A DNA stretch of 64,000 nt from Rhyacophila brunnea (taxonomy: Eukaryota > Arthropoda > Insecta > Trichoptera > Rhyacophilidae). The notes under the pieces were generated by a model. That model saw nothing but the letters and a program-made list of their open reading frames with translations, made no database searches and had not been told where the DNA came from. The stretch is from contig JAGYXB010001615.1 in the NCBI GenBank assembly GCA_022495005.1, positions 558,001 through 622,000 of the forward strand, in the 5' to 3' direction. Made by a program: the position numbers and the translations under genes. Below, in pieces: positions 1 to 11,031 of the stretch. Each line of letters opens with the position of its first letter. Within the stretch, counting starts at the first letter, position 1.

Positions 1-1438
1 CCATTTCATATACTGTACAACAAGAAAATTTCGGCACAAGCCGGAAGGCGCTATCGTCGACTGAATGGAAAGAGCTTGTTAGTTTATAATGGAAGTGCGA
101 TTAAAAATGGGAAAAGCTTGTTAGTTCACAGTTTTAACACGTAGCCAAGACGATCATATCGTACAGTAAAAGTGTCCATTAGGTCACGTACACAACTGAG
201 TCATCGGTGGCCGTCCGGGCGTCGTGAATACAGTGGAAATAGACGGCTGCTATACGGCGCTGTTTCGGTTTTTAATCGTCGCCGTGTAATGTAAAAAGGG
301 CCCATCTTCTTCAAGCCACTAAAAGAATGTCGCCGTTTGATATTTTACCGTACGGTCAAAACCGTATAATGTGAAAGGAGCTAGCTGCAAATTTATTATA
401 TTAATTTGATTTTTTTGTATGTAAACTAACTTTAAAAATCGTAACAATTGCCTGCCTGTAGCATGCCTGCTCAATTCCAGGAAGGCCACATTCGGCTAAT
501 ACACCAATATATATCAAAGTAACAGCAATTCACAAGAAAACTCAACTGTCGTACCAAAAACACTTTGTCGTTGTGATCTTGTTTAAACTTTGACTATAAT
601 CGTCAGTCGATACCTACTCGGCTTCATTCTGTAAAAAGGTTTTTTGTACCCTTGATCTTCAAATAACTACCATTCTGTACTACAACTTTTGATTTTTGAA
701 ACACAGCTTCCTCCATAGTCTTGACGCTAATATTATGTATGAAACACAAATTAAAAAAAATATTGACCACAAAAATCCCGGAAATCCGTAACCTTTGGAT
801 TAAGGGTGGGTTAACTTGGATCAATTATCGTTATTTATCTTTAATTAAATTAATATTTGTTTACAGGTGCCTATATTTATATGTATATTATTATATAGTT
901 ATTTTAAAAGGTAGTGCCAACAGCATCGGTTTCTGGGGTATGAACAGATAACAAATTAAAATAATTTATATGTGGCGTATGCGATCAAGACATAGGAAAA
1001 TCAGGATATATTTATCAGTCGAAGCCTGGACGTTTAAAGAACGACTGATCATATAATACTAGACGCTTTGTATATGTGGCTGTATCAACGTAGTATGGAG
1101 ATTTCCTGAGGTGATCACATTACCACTGATGAGTTTTTAAGAGAGAACTTACAGCTATTATCAAGTGCAGAATAGCTGCTTACATTCACCGTATTTTTCG
1201 CAATACAATGTATGATTTTACTTTTGCTAATAATTCAGGAAAAACTTAAACATAAGAAAATTATTTTGTCTACGCAACTTTTGTAAGTGGCTGAAAGTCT
1301 AAGGTATTACGGATCTGATTCAACTGACCCAGGATTGGGAGGTGTCGGTACCACAAGAAGAATAATGTAGTGTATAATATAACACACATTAGTTTCACCA
1401 TGTTGGTGACGTATTATTATTAAAAAATATATATGTCT
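1..1438. other. AT-rich spacer, nothing recognised
   Basis: No protein family, RNA gene or repeat shared with the rest of the window was recognised. Two short open frames (624-824 minus, 721-951 plus) overlap each other in antisense and have low-complexity translations rich in I, Y, L and K, as expected by chance in AT-rich DNA. The first 360 bases are less AT-rich than the rest and could be part of something that starts outside the window. Confidence 0.5.
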
Positions 1439-2183
1439 ATGTTACGCCGAATGTGTAAAATTGCGTATTACATGAAATCGGCAAAATTTAGCCTATTTCA
1501 TGAAAAATGCAAGCCCGTTGCTTTATTCATGAATTAGGCAAAATATATTGCCGAGTACGTGAATTTGGCAGTAATTTTTCTGCCTAGTTCATGCATTGGG
1601 CAAATTAGATAGTTGCGCTCCGGTGGCGTTTTTTGCAACTAATCAAACTAACCAAATGTGTCAAATGTCATTGATTATATAAAAAAATATACCAATCAAT
1701 AACTACAATGACGTTCATTTCCATTTACTATGACCAAAAAAAAAAAATCTAGAACTATAATATGACAACGGAAGAATTTTATTAAAAGGTATTTTCGCGA
1801 TTTGATTCGTGCTTGGGTATCAATCGTGCAATGGTCGATTGTTTGTTTGTGATAGTATGGTTTGATAGTTTGTTGACAGTTATTAGCTAACCTCAAAATG
1901 GATATTCAGTTGAATTCAGAATAACAAAACCTAACCTAACCTAACCTTATATTATTTTATAATTATATTATGTCCAATTATAACTAATAAAACTATCCGT
2001 ATTAAATTCACTTTTTTTACTGTCAAGTTGACAATTTAAGAATTCCATACCCTGCCGAATTTACGCACTCGGCAGATAATTTGCCTAATTCATGAATAAG
2101 GCAACGGGCTTGCATTTTTCATGAAATAGGCACAATTTTGCTGATTTCATGTAATACGTAATTTCACGCATTCGGTTTAACAT
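1439..2183. mobile_element. Foldback/MITE element D with ~130-bp inverted arms
   Basis: The left arm 1439-1571 and right arm 2052-2183 are near-complete reverse complements; both hold a GCAAGCCCGTTGC-like block and AT..TTCATG..AT motifs. The arms are built from repeats of a small palindrome close to GCCTAATTCATGAATTAGGC. The interior carries a (CCTAA)n run at 1930-1949. There is no transposase frame, so this would be a non-autonomous foldback element. The family is not recognised. No target duplication could be assigned with confidence. Confidence 0.75.
1930..1949. repeat. Telomere-like (CCTAA)n run
   Basis: About four CCTAA units, the last degenerate, lie near the centre of the surrounding foldback. 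TTAGG/CCTAA is the ancestral insect telomere repeat (known), but this is a short internal run, not a chromosome end. Confidence 0.85.
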
Positions 2184-3050
2184 CTACATTAGTATTAGCA
2201 ATTAATTTGTGTGTTGTTGGGAACAACAATAATAATTATTAAAATTGTAGATACTCGTACGTCATGAAGATTAAAAGTTTTTATATTTTTCAACGCAAAA
2301 TGCAGTCACCGCAGCATTCAAAATGTTAACTTTATGTTTCTCTTGTTACTGCACTAAGTTGGCCCACAGAAATGTAATGGACATAGTGGAGAGAGGAAAG
2401 AGAATTTCTGCCTTAGGAATTGAGGTTTATTACATTTGCCTGTTGTTTGCTAGTTTGTTAGAGACCCTTTTGTGAGTGGGCATGTGTGGAAAAAGTCTCT
2501 AGTGCGTTGAACCCTTTTTCAGAAAAGAATGGAAAGCTAGGGTCATGACCTTTCGCAAAGATCATCCTTTACACGAAATTCCATCCTTTTATTATCAACA
2601 ATTACGGCGCTGTTTTGAAAAGGGTTTCTGCTTATCATCTGCATCGAAGTTTTTTAGCTTGTTTGCTGAGGATTGTTATACGTAAAGATATTTGCTAATG
2701 CTCAATTATTATTAACAAACGTTCTAACTAAACAGATTAAAATAACTCTCTTTAAATAATGTGCAATAATTATAATTGTTTCTATAATATATAACTGAAA
2801 ATCAATTTATAACTGAACAGATAAACTAAACTAAAAATCTTTGAGATGTCTCAGGTAATTAAATATTATCTTTTGAATATACTTTAACATTTTAATAATG
2901 ATCTGTACATATTTTTCTGAAATATCTAATACCTAATACACTTTTACACTACCTATTTTCTCTCGGATGCATATAATAATTAGGTTTTTTTTTGATTTTT
3001 CTAAAAATTTGTAAATTCTATAAAAAAATCAATGTTTTAAAACTAAAATA
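2184..3050. other. Spacer, nothing recognised
   Basis: AT-rich sequence with no supported gene. 2330-2680 is slightly richer in G+C but has stops in all frames and no recognisable protein. Confidence 0.4.
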
Positions 3051-3056
3051 AATTTT

Positions 3057-3175
3057 AATATTATCGACCGCAGGCACTTCATGAAATTTGAATTTAAATT
3101 CTCATATATTTAAGTTCTGTACTATTCATCTAAATCCATTAGAATTCAATAGGTAGTATTAATTGGAGTCTTATG
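3057..3175. repeat. Family B end fragment
   Basis: The segment matches the left end of the family B element at 3487-3560: the shared blocks are ATCGACCG, a CACTTCATGAAATTTGAATT-like block and a TATTTAAGTTCTGTACTATTC-like stretch. It stops before the GC-richer inner part, so it is a solo end or a truncated copy. Confidence 0.6.
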
Positions 3176-3531
3176 TTTTCAGCAATAATTTAACTTGAAA
3201 ACACAGAACAGATTAATAATATGAAATGTGAAAGCCAGTTGCCATGGACCAAGGTTTTGAAGCAGGGTTCGCTTTATTAGTTCAGGTCATAAATTTCAAA
3301 GAGCACAAAGTGCGTTTCGTTTTCGTCACAAACTGTAATACATATTATGACCCAGACGTAACTATTAAAAATAGCTCGTGTTTACGTTTATCACTACACT
3401 TAAGATTAGTATTCTGTTATATTACACCGGGAAAATTTAAATGTGACTACAACATTAATTATTTTTTTGGAAATAAACCAAAACATAATATTAATACTAT
3501 CGACCGAAGGTACTTGATGGAATTTTAATTT

Positions 3532-4336
3532 AAATTCTAATGGATTTAAGTTTTGTAGGTACTATTCCATTTGAGTCGTTTTTTGGGTCCCGGGTTTCGC
3601 CTTTCGGCATCTTCAGGCACTCTGTACACTCACGAAAAGGAAAATACACACTGACAACGAATACACTATTAACTCTAACTTATAAAACAAATCACTTCAA
3701 CTATTCATGACTTATATGTTATATTTTTTATTGTGACCTTTGCTTGACTTAATAGGTAGGTGATGAAGTTTTTACCTACTTTATTGTATTGGTTTGTTAT
3801 ATAAGTTAGAGTTAATAGTATTCGTTGTCAGTGTATATTTTCCTTTTCGTGCGTGTACAGAGTGCCTGAAGATGCAAGGTTTTGAAAACTGCTTAATCCA
3901 AGAACAAACAAAGATAGTGGATTTAAGTAGTGTATGGTTGTCATCTAGTGGCATAAATTAATTAAAAAAAGACAGAAAAAGGAAGATTCCATAGAATCGT
4001 TTGCTTCATGGAAAACCCCCACTGCTCTCAAACGTTGTAATATTCGCATTCGTTCCTTTTATTTGCCGCCCCTAAGCAACGCGTGACCTTCCTACCTTCA
4101 CAGGACATCAGTGATCAGCACTGTAGTAATTGATTTCTCATTAACAACAATATCTTCAATTCTTCCAATTCACTTTGTAAGTCTTCTTTGTGTACAGGTT
4201 AAATTAATAAGTGTACAGATTAAATTAATATTAATAATATCGACCGAATGTAGTGCCTTAAGATGGCGAAAGGCGAAAACCGAAAAAAAAACGACTCAAA
4301 TAGAAAAGTACAAAACTTAGATCCATTAGATTTCAA
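3532..4336. mobile_element. TIR element, family B (about 0.8 kb)
   Basis: The left end at 3532 (TTCTAATGGATTTAAG, then GAGTCGTTTTTTGGG and TTTCGCCTTTCGGC) is inverted at 4258-4336 (GGCGAAAGGCGAAA, ACGACTCAAA, ATCCATTAGA), giving about 75-80 bp TIRs. Inside, 3600-3705 is inverted again at 3785-3880 around a short centre, so the element is a nested foldback. It has no transposase frame; the open frame at 3244-3528 only abuts its edge. Related copies lie at 12832-13785, 27483-27685 and 62865-62990. Probably a non-autonomous DNA transposon of unknown superfamily. Confidence 0.7.
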
Positions 4337-4805
4337 AACATATAAAATTATACTAGATATTGTGTGATGGTACATACTTACTTAATACAGTGGAAATTAA
4401 TAAATAATATAAAATCATCTTCTCTAAGCTAGAATTAAATGACTTATAGTATTAAATTATGAATGGTAGGTAGTTAAGTAAAAAACGTAATTTACTCCAA
4501 ATGCATTTTTACTTCGCTCGTCTGCTCTCTTCAAATAATCAAAAAATACGTTGACTTCAATCGTATAAAACCAGTTTTTTGACTAATTATGATGTAATAC
4601 TGACGTGTAAGAGAAATGTATACTAAAACACAAATCTTGATCGAAGATACCAGTACCTACGCACGTTCAAAACAGTTTATTAACATTTTTGAAGGTGCTT
4701 TTTTATGTCTCTATCGCTAGTTTTGTTGTAATAGTAATTAACTTGGTCTTTTTTATTATTCATGTACAATTTATTAGATCGTCAGTAACTCTACAATACT
4801 TTATC

Positions 4806-5111
4806 ATCACCTTACTATTAAGACCTCGTAAGTCCGATATTATAGAAAAATTAAGTTTGTTCCATAAAATTTAAACAAAAAAACATTTTAAATCATATGA
4901 AAACCTCGGTTCTCTAGACTAGTATGCTGTCCATATATCGTCAAATTTTAAAAACTCGTATGTCTAACATGGAATTAAAACCTCGTATTTCACAACCAGT
5001 GTTAATTCATCGATTAGAGAGGTGTTTCTAATATTGTTTTTATTGCGTTTTTTTCCTTCCCTTCAACATTCTTCTCAAACATACATACGAGGTTTTAATA
5101 GTAAGGTGACG
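4806..5111. mobile_element. Small TIR element H with internal AAACCTCGTA repeats
   Basis: The left end (CACCTTACTATTAAGACCTC) is inverted at the right end (GAGGTTTTAATAGTAAGGTG), about 27 bp each. The subterminal motif AAAACCTCGTAT recurs, with changes, near 4815, 4898, 4948 and 4976, and inverted near 5085. Such arrays resemble the subterminal transposase-binding repeats of DNA transposons (inference). The element is 306 bp and non-coding. Confidence 0.7.
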
Positions 5112-5242
5112 GTATGTAACTGCAAGGATATTCCTACACGAATACCTATTCTTTAACCAGTGACTGTCATTATAATACCTGGCACTTACATTCTATTATT
5201 TATATTCCTCTGAGAAGTTTACCTATAAGTTGTATTTTTTTT

Positions 5243-5443
5243 TCAACATGGCTTTTCAAGTTGTATTAACAGATTTTCATTTTTACAAGAAATGGATGTT
5301 AGCCACTTATTTAACCTATTAGGTACATACTCTGGACCTAAAATATATTGAAAAAATCAACATGTGAATTTTACAGACCTATGATTCGAACCTAGGACCT
5401 AATAAATCATAAGCTGACACGTTACCGCTCGGCCATCGTGATA
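5243..5443 (-). mobile_element. tRNA-derived SINE-1 copy
   Basis: Read on the minus strand it begins with a tRNA-like head (ATGGCCGAGCGGTAACG, then a GGTTCGAATCATAG-like B box) and continues into the shared body: ATTTGTGTATGAGTCAGAGT-like, GGTTGAGCAAGTGGCT-like, ATCCATTTCTCGTAAAAAT. The same body occurs at 8.8, 10.2, 13.3, 22.6 and 24.3 kb. Diverged and lacking a clear 3' terminus. Confidence 0.7.
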
Positions 5444-6755
5444 AATTAAAATAAATACATAACATTAACCACATAATATTATGTATGAGTGATTAGTACC
5501 TAGTGGGGAATCCAATCCCGGACAATTTTAGATACATAATATGAATCCCGAATATATATGAACGCAATACAGCAAACCTTGCATCTATCCCAGAGTCCAG
5601 TGGGATTTCTTTCTTTGAAGGAGGTCTTCACCCGAAGAGGGATTCTTACAAACCAAACAAACCAAAATATTATTTAAGTTACAAATACAAAAATATATAC
5701 CACATAACACTGTTTAATATAAAAACATTATTTATCAGTATTATACACAAAATAAAAATCTTAATATATATATGTATTATACAAAAATATAAAAATATAC
5801 TTAGATAAAATATAAAAAATCATACATAGATAGAGAGATATATATAATATATACATAACAGCTATAATTATAGGCTATAATATACATTAGATATAGTCAA
5901 TTCACTGTCATTTACTTTGTATCTGTAAGAAATAAAAAGGCTTTTTTATGTTTATATTTTATTTATGAATCCCGGGATTAGTAAACGTCATAATCCCGAA
6001 ACTTTCAAGACTTTTTTTTTAAAATCACAATCGATTGGTATGTATGCAAAATCATTATGTTAGTGACGTGTATGTACCTGCACATGTCACAAGGGGAATC
6101 GCCGGATGCTCACGGATAATAAATAAACATTTTTTGCTGCCATACGCAATCGTAACAGCATTAGAAAAATAATAAATCCGTTTATTTCTAGTTAGGCGCC
6201 ATCGACGTGCTGGCACGCGAACGGCGTCTAACCGTCAGCGATACGGACGTGCAGACACGTACTTGTTTCTACGCCGAATTTTATGAATGCATGTTTCCAT
6301 TTTCTCACTGAATTTAATACAAACACATCTACGAATAGCAATAGTTAGAATCTCAGAATGTTTGTGAGTTTAGATAAGATAGATATTGTATTTATTGTCA
6401 AAAGAATATATATATACATTTTTTTATTTTAATTGAATTTGTATTTATATTATTTACTCAATTAAAAATATTTTTGACCAATTCTATTAGATAGCTAGGC
6501 GTAATCAAATGATCATTGTTTTACAGTTCACCTACACGTGCATTAGTGAGACACGATGATCGATCCGCAAACTGACCGTTCGTCAGCAATTTTTTCGTTT
6601 CTGCGCTTCCTACACAGCTATGCCGTGTCCCAGTCGAACGTGTGAGTCATATTATATAGAGCATCGTGTGTAATTATTATTATGTCTTGGAAGTTTGGCA
6701 GTTGGTCAAGTGTACCACTTTAGTAAAAGGGTTTAAAAGCACTGGATACCATTCC
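5444..6755. other. AT-rich spacer with a moderately GC-rich patch
   Basis: 5660-5960 is very AT-rich simple-like sequence. 6190-6290 and 6530-6640 are distinctly richer in CpG (GCGCCATCGACG, CGTTCGTCAGC) than their surroundings and could be host exon or regulatory DNA, but no open frame, promoter or splice pair is convincing. GAATCCCG words recur near 5512, 5542 and 5966. Confidence 0.4.
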
Positions 6756-6758
6756 TAT

Positions 6759-6800
6759 CAGTGGCGTGCGGTCCATAGATGTGAGATTTGCGGAGTACCC
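6759..6800. repeat. Possible hAT-like terminus
   Basis: CAGTGGCGTGCGGTCC resembles the CAGTGGCG-type ends of hAT elements and the end of the MITE at 33869. No matching inverted end was found nearby, so this is a solitary end or coincidence. It lies within a 65-codon open frame (6666-6863) that is not recognisable as protein. Confidence 0.3.
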
Positions 6801-7813
6801 CTAGAAGTATTCGATCAAGTACCATTTAAGAATATAATGTACTTATGTATTGTAAAATTGTAATGTCAATTTTACATAAGTGTATTTTTTCTAAAGATTC
6901 TACATTAAAATATCCACGCACACTACAACTACATCATCGGTAGCCCACCAGTTGCAACTAGTAGGTACTGAGTAAATTTGTAGTTTTTAGTAGCATCCCC
7001 GAAAGCTAAAGTCACATCAAAAGTCACAGTTCATTAAGAGCTATTTTTGAGGTAAAATAGAAATACCTACTTAATATATATTTTTATAGGATAATAATAT
7101 ACTTAATAAAAACATTTCGAATAAATTTAAACACTTTTCGCTGAACTCGACACACTTTGAATAAATTCCACGGTATGACTATCATTCCGAAATTGCAAAG
7201 CCAAATGGCCATACGTGACAATTTGAAACTTAAGAGGAGTACAATTTTAAATATGTTTTTATTTAGATTTTTCATACTTTGTTCACTGACTACCGTACCA
7301 AAAAATAGTATATTTATGACGTAATAATTTTTGCTGAAAGACTTTCAGAAAACTTACGATTATAATTTATAAACTTATACATAAGTAACTATTTTTTACC
7401 AAAACGTCTCTTACGCCCTTTTGGTATAGCAATTCGATTTTATTCGATGTAAATAATATTACACATCGGGTTTTTTTTAATCACCGAGACTAGACTGTGA
7501 AACTGTTCTTTGAGATTTGCCTGACATTGATGACCTTCCGTGTTAACAGGTAATACATGCGTACGCATTATTTCCGCGAATATGACAACCTTCGCAGAAC
7601 TTCCATAGACAAAGTCTTGAAACTTTGTCCATAGTACGGATAACTAATACGTCATAATCGATTCGTCGTTTTTGAATGGAAAATATCGATAGCATATTAA
7701 TTTATGCCACAAGCTACACATTGTACCTGTTATAACACTTACGTGTTTATAACACTTTGCTATAATTTGTACTGACATAAAACAATAATTATTTTTCATA
7801 AATAAAATAATTT

Positions 7814-8120
7814 TTTACAACGTTTTTATTAGGTCGTATTCTTGTTTGTCCGGTGGTTGTTTATGCCAGTACAAATTTTGCAATCGATTTTTAACTAACT
7901 TCCCGACTAGCTAGACATTTGAAACTTTTAGAATATATCAGAACACGATGCCAATGCATTCTTTTAATACTTGTAGCCATCTTTAAGTAGAAAGAATTGA
8001 ATTCATCTTCAGTTAATTCTGTTTTGTATGAAAAGTTATTTCGACACCATTATTGGTTTGCTAGGGGTCTGGGGTCCTAGCAACTAATTTATTAATATAT
8101 ACGTGCTTTACTATGGAAAT
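7814..8120 (-). repeat. Family A repeat, copy 1 (truncated)
   Basis: Minus-strand copy of the most abundant repeat in the window. It has the ACAACGTTTTTATTAG end, the AACTTCCCGACTAGCTAGA block and the TTGCTAGGGGTC/GACCCCTAGCAA region, but breaks off at the TACTATGGAAAT block where full copies continue for another 130 bases. The break coincides with the start of a LINE tail. Confidence 0.85.
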
Positions 8121-8129
8121 ATGGAAACT

Positions 8130-8324
8130 CGTCATTTGGATGGATACTGGATACCAAGGCTCTCTTTAGATGGCCTTGCTGTATACTGCGGAGCTACAGA
8201 ATATAGGCATGACCTGGGAAGATGCAAGAATCCTGTCGAGCAACATGGATCCTTGGAGGCGCATTATGGTGTTTAAATGCTATAACTGAGGATCAGACAT
8301 GCTCAAGAAGAACGAAGACGAAAC
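8130..8324 (+). pseudogene. LINE C-terminal fragment (CR1/jockey-like)
   Basis: The frame around 8200-8290 reads LQNIGMTWEDARILSSNMD, then PWRRIMVF and a stop. This is the typical extreme C-terminus of many insect non-LTR retrotransposons (a W..A..L..DR..WR pattern). A related tail, with TAELRDSGLT and SDRDSWRHRV, lies on the minus strand at 14.7 kb. After the stop comes a short AAGAAGAACGAAGACGAA tail. Only the last ~50 codons survive, as expected of a 5'-truncated insertion. Confidence 0.65.
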
Positions 8325-8480
8325 TATTTTTTTACCAAGACACAAAATTTAATAGTGAAATATTCTTTATTGAATAGTCTCAGAATAAGAAACTTAATCG
8401 AAAAATTCTTGAAACAAACATTGACCAAATGCAACTTGAACCCACATCCATTGCACTCTGGACAAGAACGTTAATTACAA
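8325..8480 (-). repeat. Degenerate tRNA-like repeat fragment
   Basis: The minus strand shows a GGGTTCAAGTTGC B-box-like word at about 8431-8446. The neighbourhood (AAACAAACATTG, TTGAACCC, ATCCATTG) matches 17708-17760, so it is probably a second, worn copy of that repeat. Confidence 0.4.
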
Positions 8481-8790
8481 AATTCTCCACACATTTCAAA
8501 TACACCATGATTTTTTAGTTCCATGGTATGTCTTTATAATTGCAGTAGAAATATGAAAATTGTATTCATCGTCAAAGCATTTACTTATAATTACATAGAA
8601 CACATATCTTAATTTATTTAGTCGATTTATGTTTTATTCTATAGTATCTATTAATAAAAAGTTACTAAAATGTGGATTTTTCTTCATTTAAATCATATTT
8701 TAATTAAACATACCGAGTTTTTAGTCTATATTTTATAGTAACGTAAATTTTATCGCCTACCTATGCAATATTTTGGTAGGTATATATATT

Positions 8791-9016
8791 ATTGAAACGG
8801 CCGAACGGCTTACGCATCGGCTTATAATGCCGTGGGTCCAAATTTCGAATCCTGGGTCTGGTAAATGCACACATTATTTTTCAATGTGTGTTTGGAGTCA
8901 GAGTATGGACCCAAGAGGTAGGTTGAGCAAGTGGCTAACATCCATTTCTCGTAAAAAAACAAAGGAGAAGGCCCATATTTCCATAGGCCCAACTTTTTAG
9001 GATCGTACATGGTCAA
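8791..9016 (+). mobile_element. tRNA-derived SINE-1 copy
   Basis: The plus strand has a tRNA-like head (GGCCGAACGGCTTACGC A-box region; TTTCGAATCCTGG B box) followed by the SINE-1 body: CAATGTGTGTTTGGAGTCAG, GGTTGAGCAAGTGGCTAACA, ATCCATTTCTCGTAAAAA, and a GATCGTACATGGTC end. Relative to the copy at 13.3 kb part of the body near 8970 is missing or altered. The open frames over it (8773-9000 plus, 8822-9016 minus) are incidental. Confidence 0.8.
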
Positions 9017-9208
9017 AAAAATATTATTGAAATGTGTCGTTATCTACGACTCGTATTCTAAAATTTATTTACCGGACATGGAAGAATACCTTGCATTAGT
9101 ATTAAAATTTAAAGTTTTTTTTAAATATAGTGAACCATCATTGTAAAAGTGAACAGTTACATAAAATCGCTGAAATTAGCAAAGCAAGAGCGCCAACAAT
9201 TAACACCA

Positions 9209-9504
9209 GCAAAGCTATTCTATAAACAAGGTGGCTATAGATAGCTAAAGCGATAAATATGATCTTTTTATCATATTTCTGTATTGAGGCGGTTAATTGT
9301 TACTATAAGTTAACCGTCTAAACACTCAAAACTGTCAAAACTGTCTATCTCGCTTTAAAAGTTAACACAGCCTATAGAGGAGCTGTTAAAATATAGCACT
9401 TTTTGACAGTTTAGACGGTTAACTTATTGTAACAATTAACCGCTTCAATAGATAAATATGATAAAATACCGTCGATAGCCGCCTTGTATATAGAATAGCT
9501 TCGC
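9209..9504. mobile_element. Foldback element E
   Basis: The ends GCAAAGCTATTCTATA and TATAGAATAGCTTCGC are inverted copies, followed inward by ACAAGGTGGCTAT / ATAGCCGCCTTGT. The inner halves also pair: GCGGTTAATTGTTAC with GTAACAATTAACCGC, and GTTAACCGTCTAAAC with GTTTAGACGGTTAAC. Almost the whole 296 bp could fold into one hairpin. No coding. Single copy in the window; family not recognised. Confidence 0.75.
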
Positions 9505-10239
9505 ACGTCACCATTGGCATTATATTTATAAACTGTATATATAAGTGTGTATATTCAGTACTGTATCTACAATAATTCATTATTTTAAGACTTCATACAT
9601 ATACTCTATTCCAAGTAAATCGTTATTAAAAATATATTTCATTGAATAACTAAATGAAAAAATAATGAATTGGATTTGACGTCATCATAGAATTACCACT
9701 CACGATAAACGTGACATCCATAAAAACCCCTTGCTGATATTCCTGTCGATTAATCATCATTCTATTACACAGAACTACAACCTGAAATGGGTATTCATTG
9801 ATGTCCTTACACGTTATTAATATTAGTAGTATTCGAATGATTTCATTCAAAACGTGGAATTTGATCCATATAATATGGTACAAATACTCGTACGTAACAG
9901 TTTTCCCACTCAATAAAATTACGTCGTTTTATATTCACGGAAAATTGTTGCCAGTCGATTAATTTACCCAATCTTATTATAATGGGAATATAATATTTAA
10001 ATATTTATTCGTAGAACGTGCCTAATTTAAATATTCCGAGATTGACTAAGTTATTAAAAATAATTTAAATATAACTGACAAAAATGGGTTTAATAATATA
10101 TTTTAGTTTTCACGGTTTAAGATACGCGGAGACTTCAAGGTTTATTCCCATTATAATATAAATTTATTAATTAATCAATTGTCAGTATAAACGTACAAGT
10201 AAAATCTATACAACGTCTTTTATAATAATATTATATAAT
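9505..10239. other. Spacer, nothing recognised
   Basis: AT-rich. The open frame 9650-9913 (minus) has no recognisable domain. A short inverted pair, TTATTATAATGGGAATA near 9974 and TATTCCCATTATAATA near 10142, may mark the edges of an unrecognised small element. Confidence 0.35.
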
Positions 10240-10437
10240 ATTCTTCTTTCTTTGACCATGTCCGATCTAATAAGATCATATGGGCCACCACAGAATGGAG
10301 GTTTGTATTAACAGATTTGATTTTTACGAGAAATGGATGTCAGCCACTTGCTCATCCTATTATGTCCATACTCTGTCTCATACACAAATTGAAAAACAAT
10401 ATGTGAACTTGCCAGACATAGGATTCAAACCTAGGCG
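10240..10437 (-). mobile_element. tRNA-derived SINE-1 copy, 5' head incomplete
   Basis: The minus strand carries the 3' GAAAGAAAGAAG-like tail, the GATCGGACATGGTC-like end, the CCTCCATTCTGTGGTGGCCC-like block, CATTTCTCGTAAAAATC and the GTGGCTGACATCC block. It ends at a CCTAGGTTTGAATCC B box. The A-box part of the head is not recognisable, so the copy is truncated or its head was replaced. Confidence 0.75.
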
Positions 10438-10954
10438 ATAGTGCCCATAGAACGCGTCGAGCGGGCGAAGTCGGTGTATGAAGCGTTTATTCATAACCAT
10501 AATCACACGTCTCTTGCCGCGCATTACCCTTCACCTATGTAATAAGCGGCCCAAGCAGCACAAAATAATTATTATTACAGCGTCTCTCATAATAAAGCAA
10601 TAAAAATATTATATTATTTCGCGGCTTGTAATTAATATTTACGACGACATTATTCAACCAGCGAAATATAGGACACGGGATAAAATTAAACAAAGAGATC
10701 TCTGTTATTAAATAATTGCTTCTCGCCCGTCGATCGACGACGCCTCGAGCAGCGTGATTTTGGTAGCCGTGTTCAATGAATGGATTTCTTTGTATTTTTA
10801 TTAAATCGTATCGCCGAGAAGCGAAAAACGGTGACTCATGCGGCAGGCGAGGCGCAAGGCATCGTCAAGTCCAGTGTGCGCTGGCGTATTTGATTACGTT
10901 GTATTTTCGATGATTTACGCGCCACTTGTAGAAATTTTGCGCGAGCGCCGCACT
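10438..10954. other. CpG-rich unexplained segment
   Basis: This segment is much richer in CpG than its neighbours (GAACGCGTCGAGCGGGCG near 10450, CCCGTCGATCGACGACGCC near 10727, GGCAGGCGAGGCGCAAGGC near 10842). It has no long open frame and no match to the repeats in the window. It may be a host exon, promoter or regulatory region, or a GC-rich element; the sequence alone does not decide. Confidence 0.4.
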
Positions 10955-10979
10955 CGCTGCGTCAATGGGCTTTATGCCT

Positions 10980-11031
10980 AAGACCCATGACGCTATAGGC
11001 CGACGCCTAAGCCACGCGGCCATCGTGGGTG
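10980..11031 (-). mobile_element. SINE-1 head fragment
   Basis: On the minus strand ACGATGGCCGCGTGGCTTAG and GGCCTATAGCGTCATGGGTC match the first 50 bases of the SINE at 13.27 kb, but the body does not follow. It is a 5'-anchored fragment or chimaera: sequence beyond (10955-10979) is GC-rich and unrelated to the SINE body. Confidence 0.7.
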
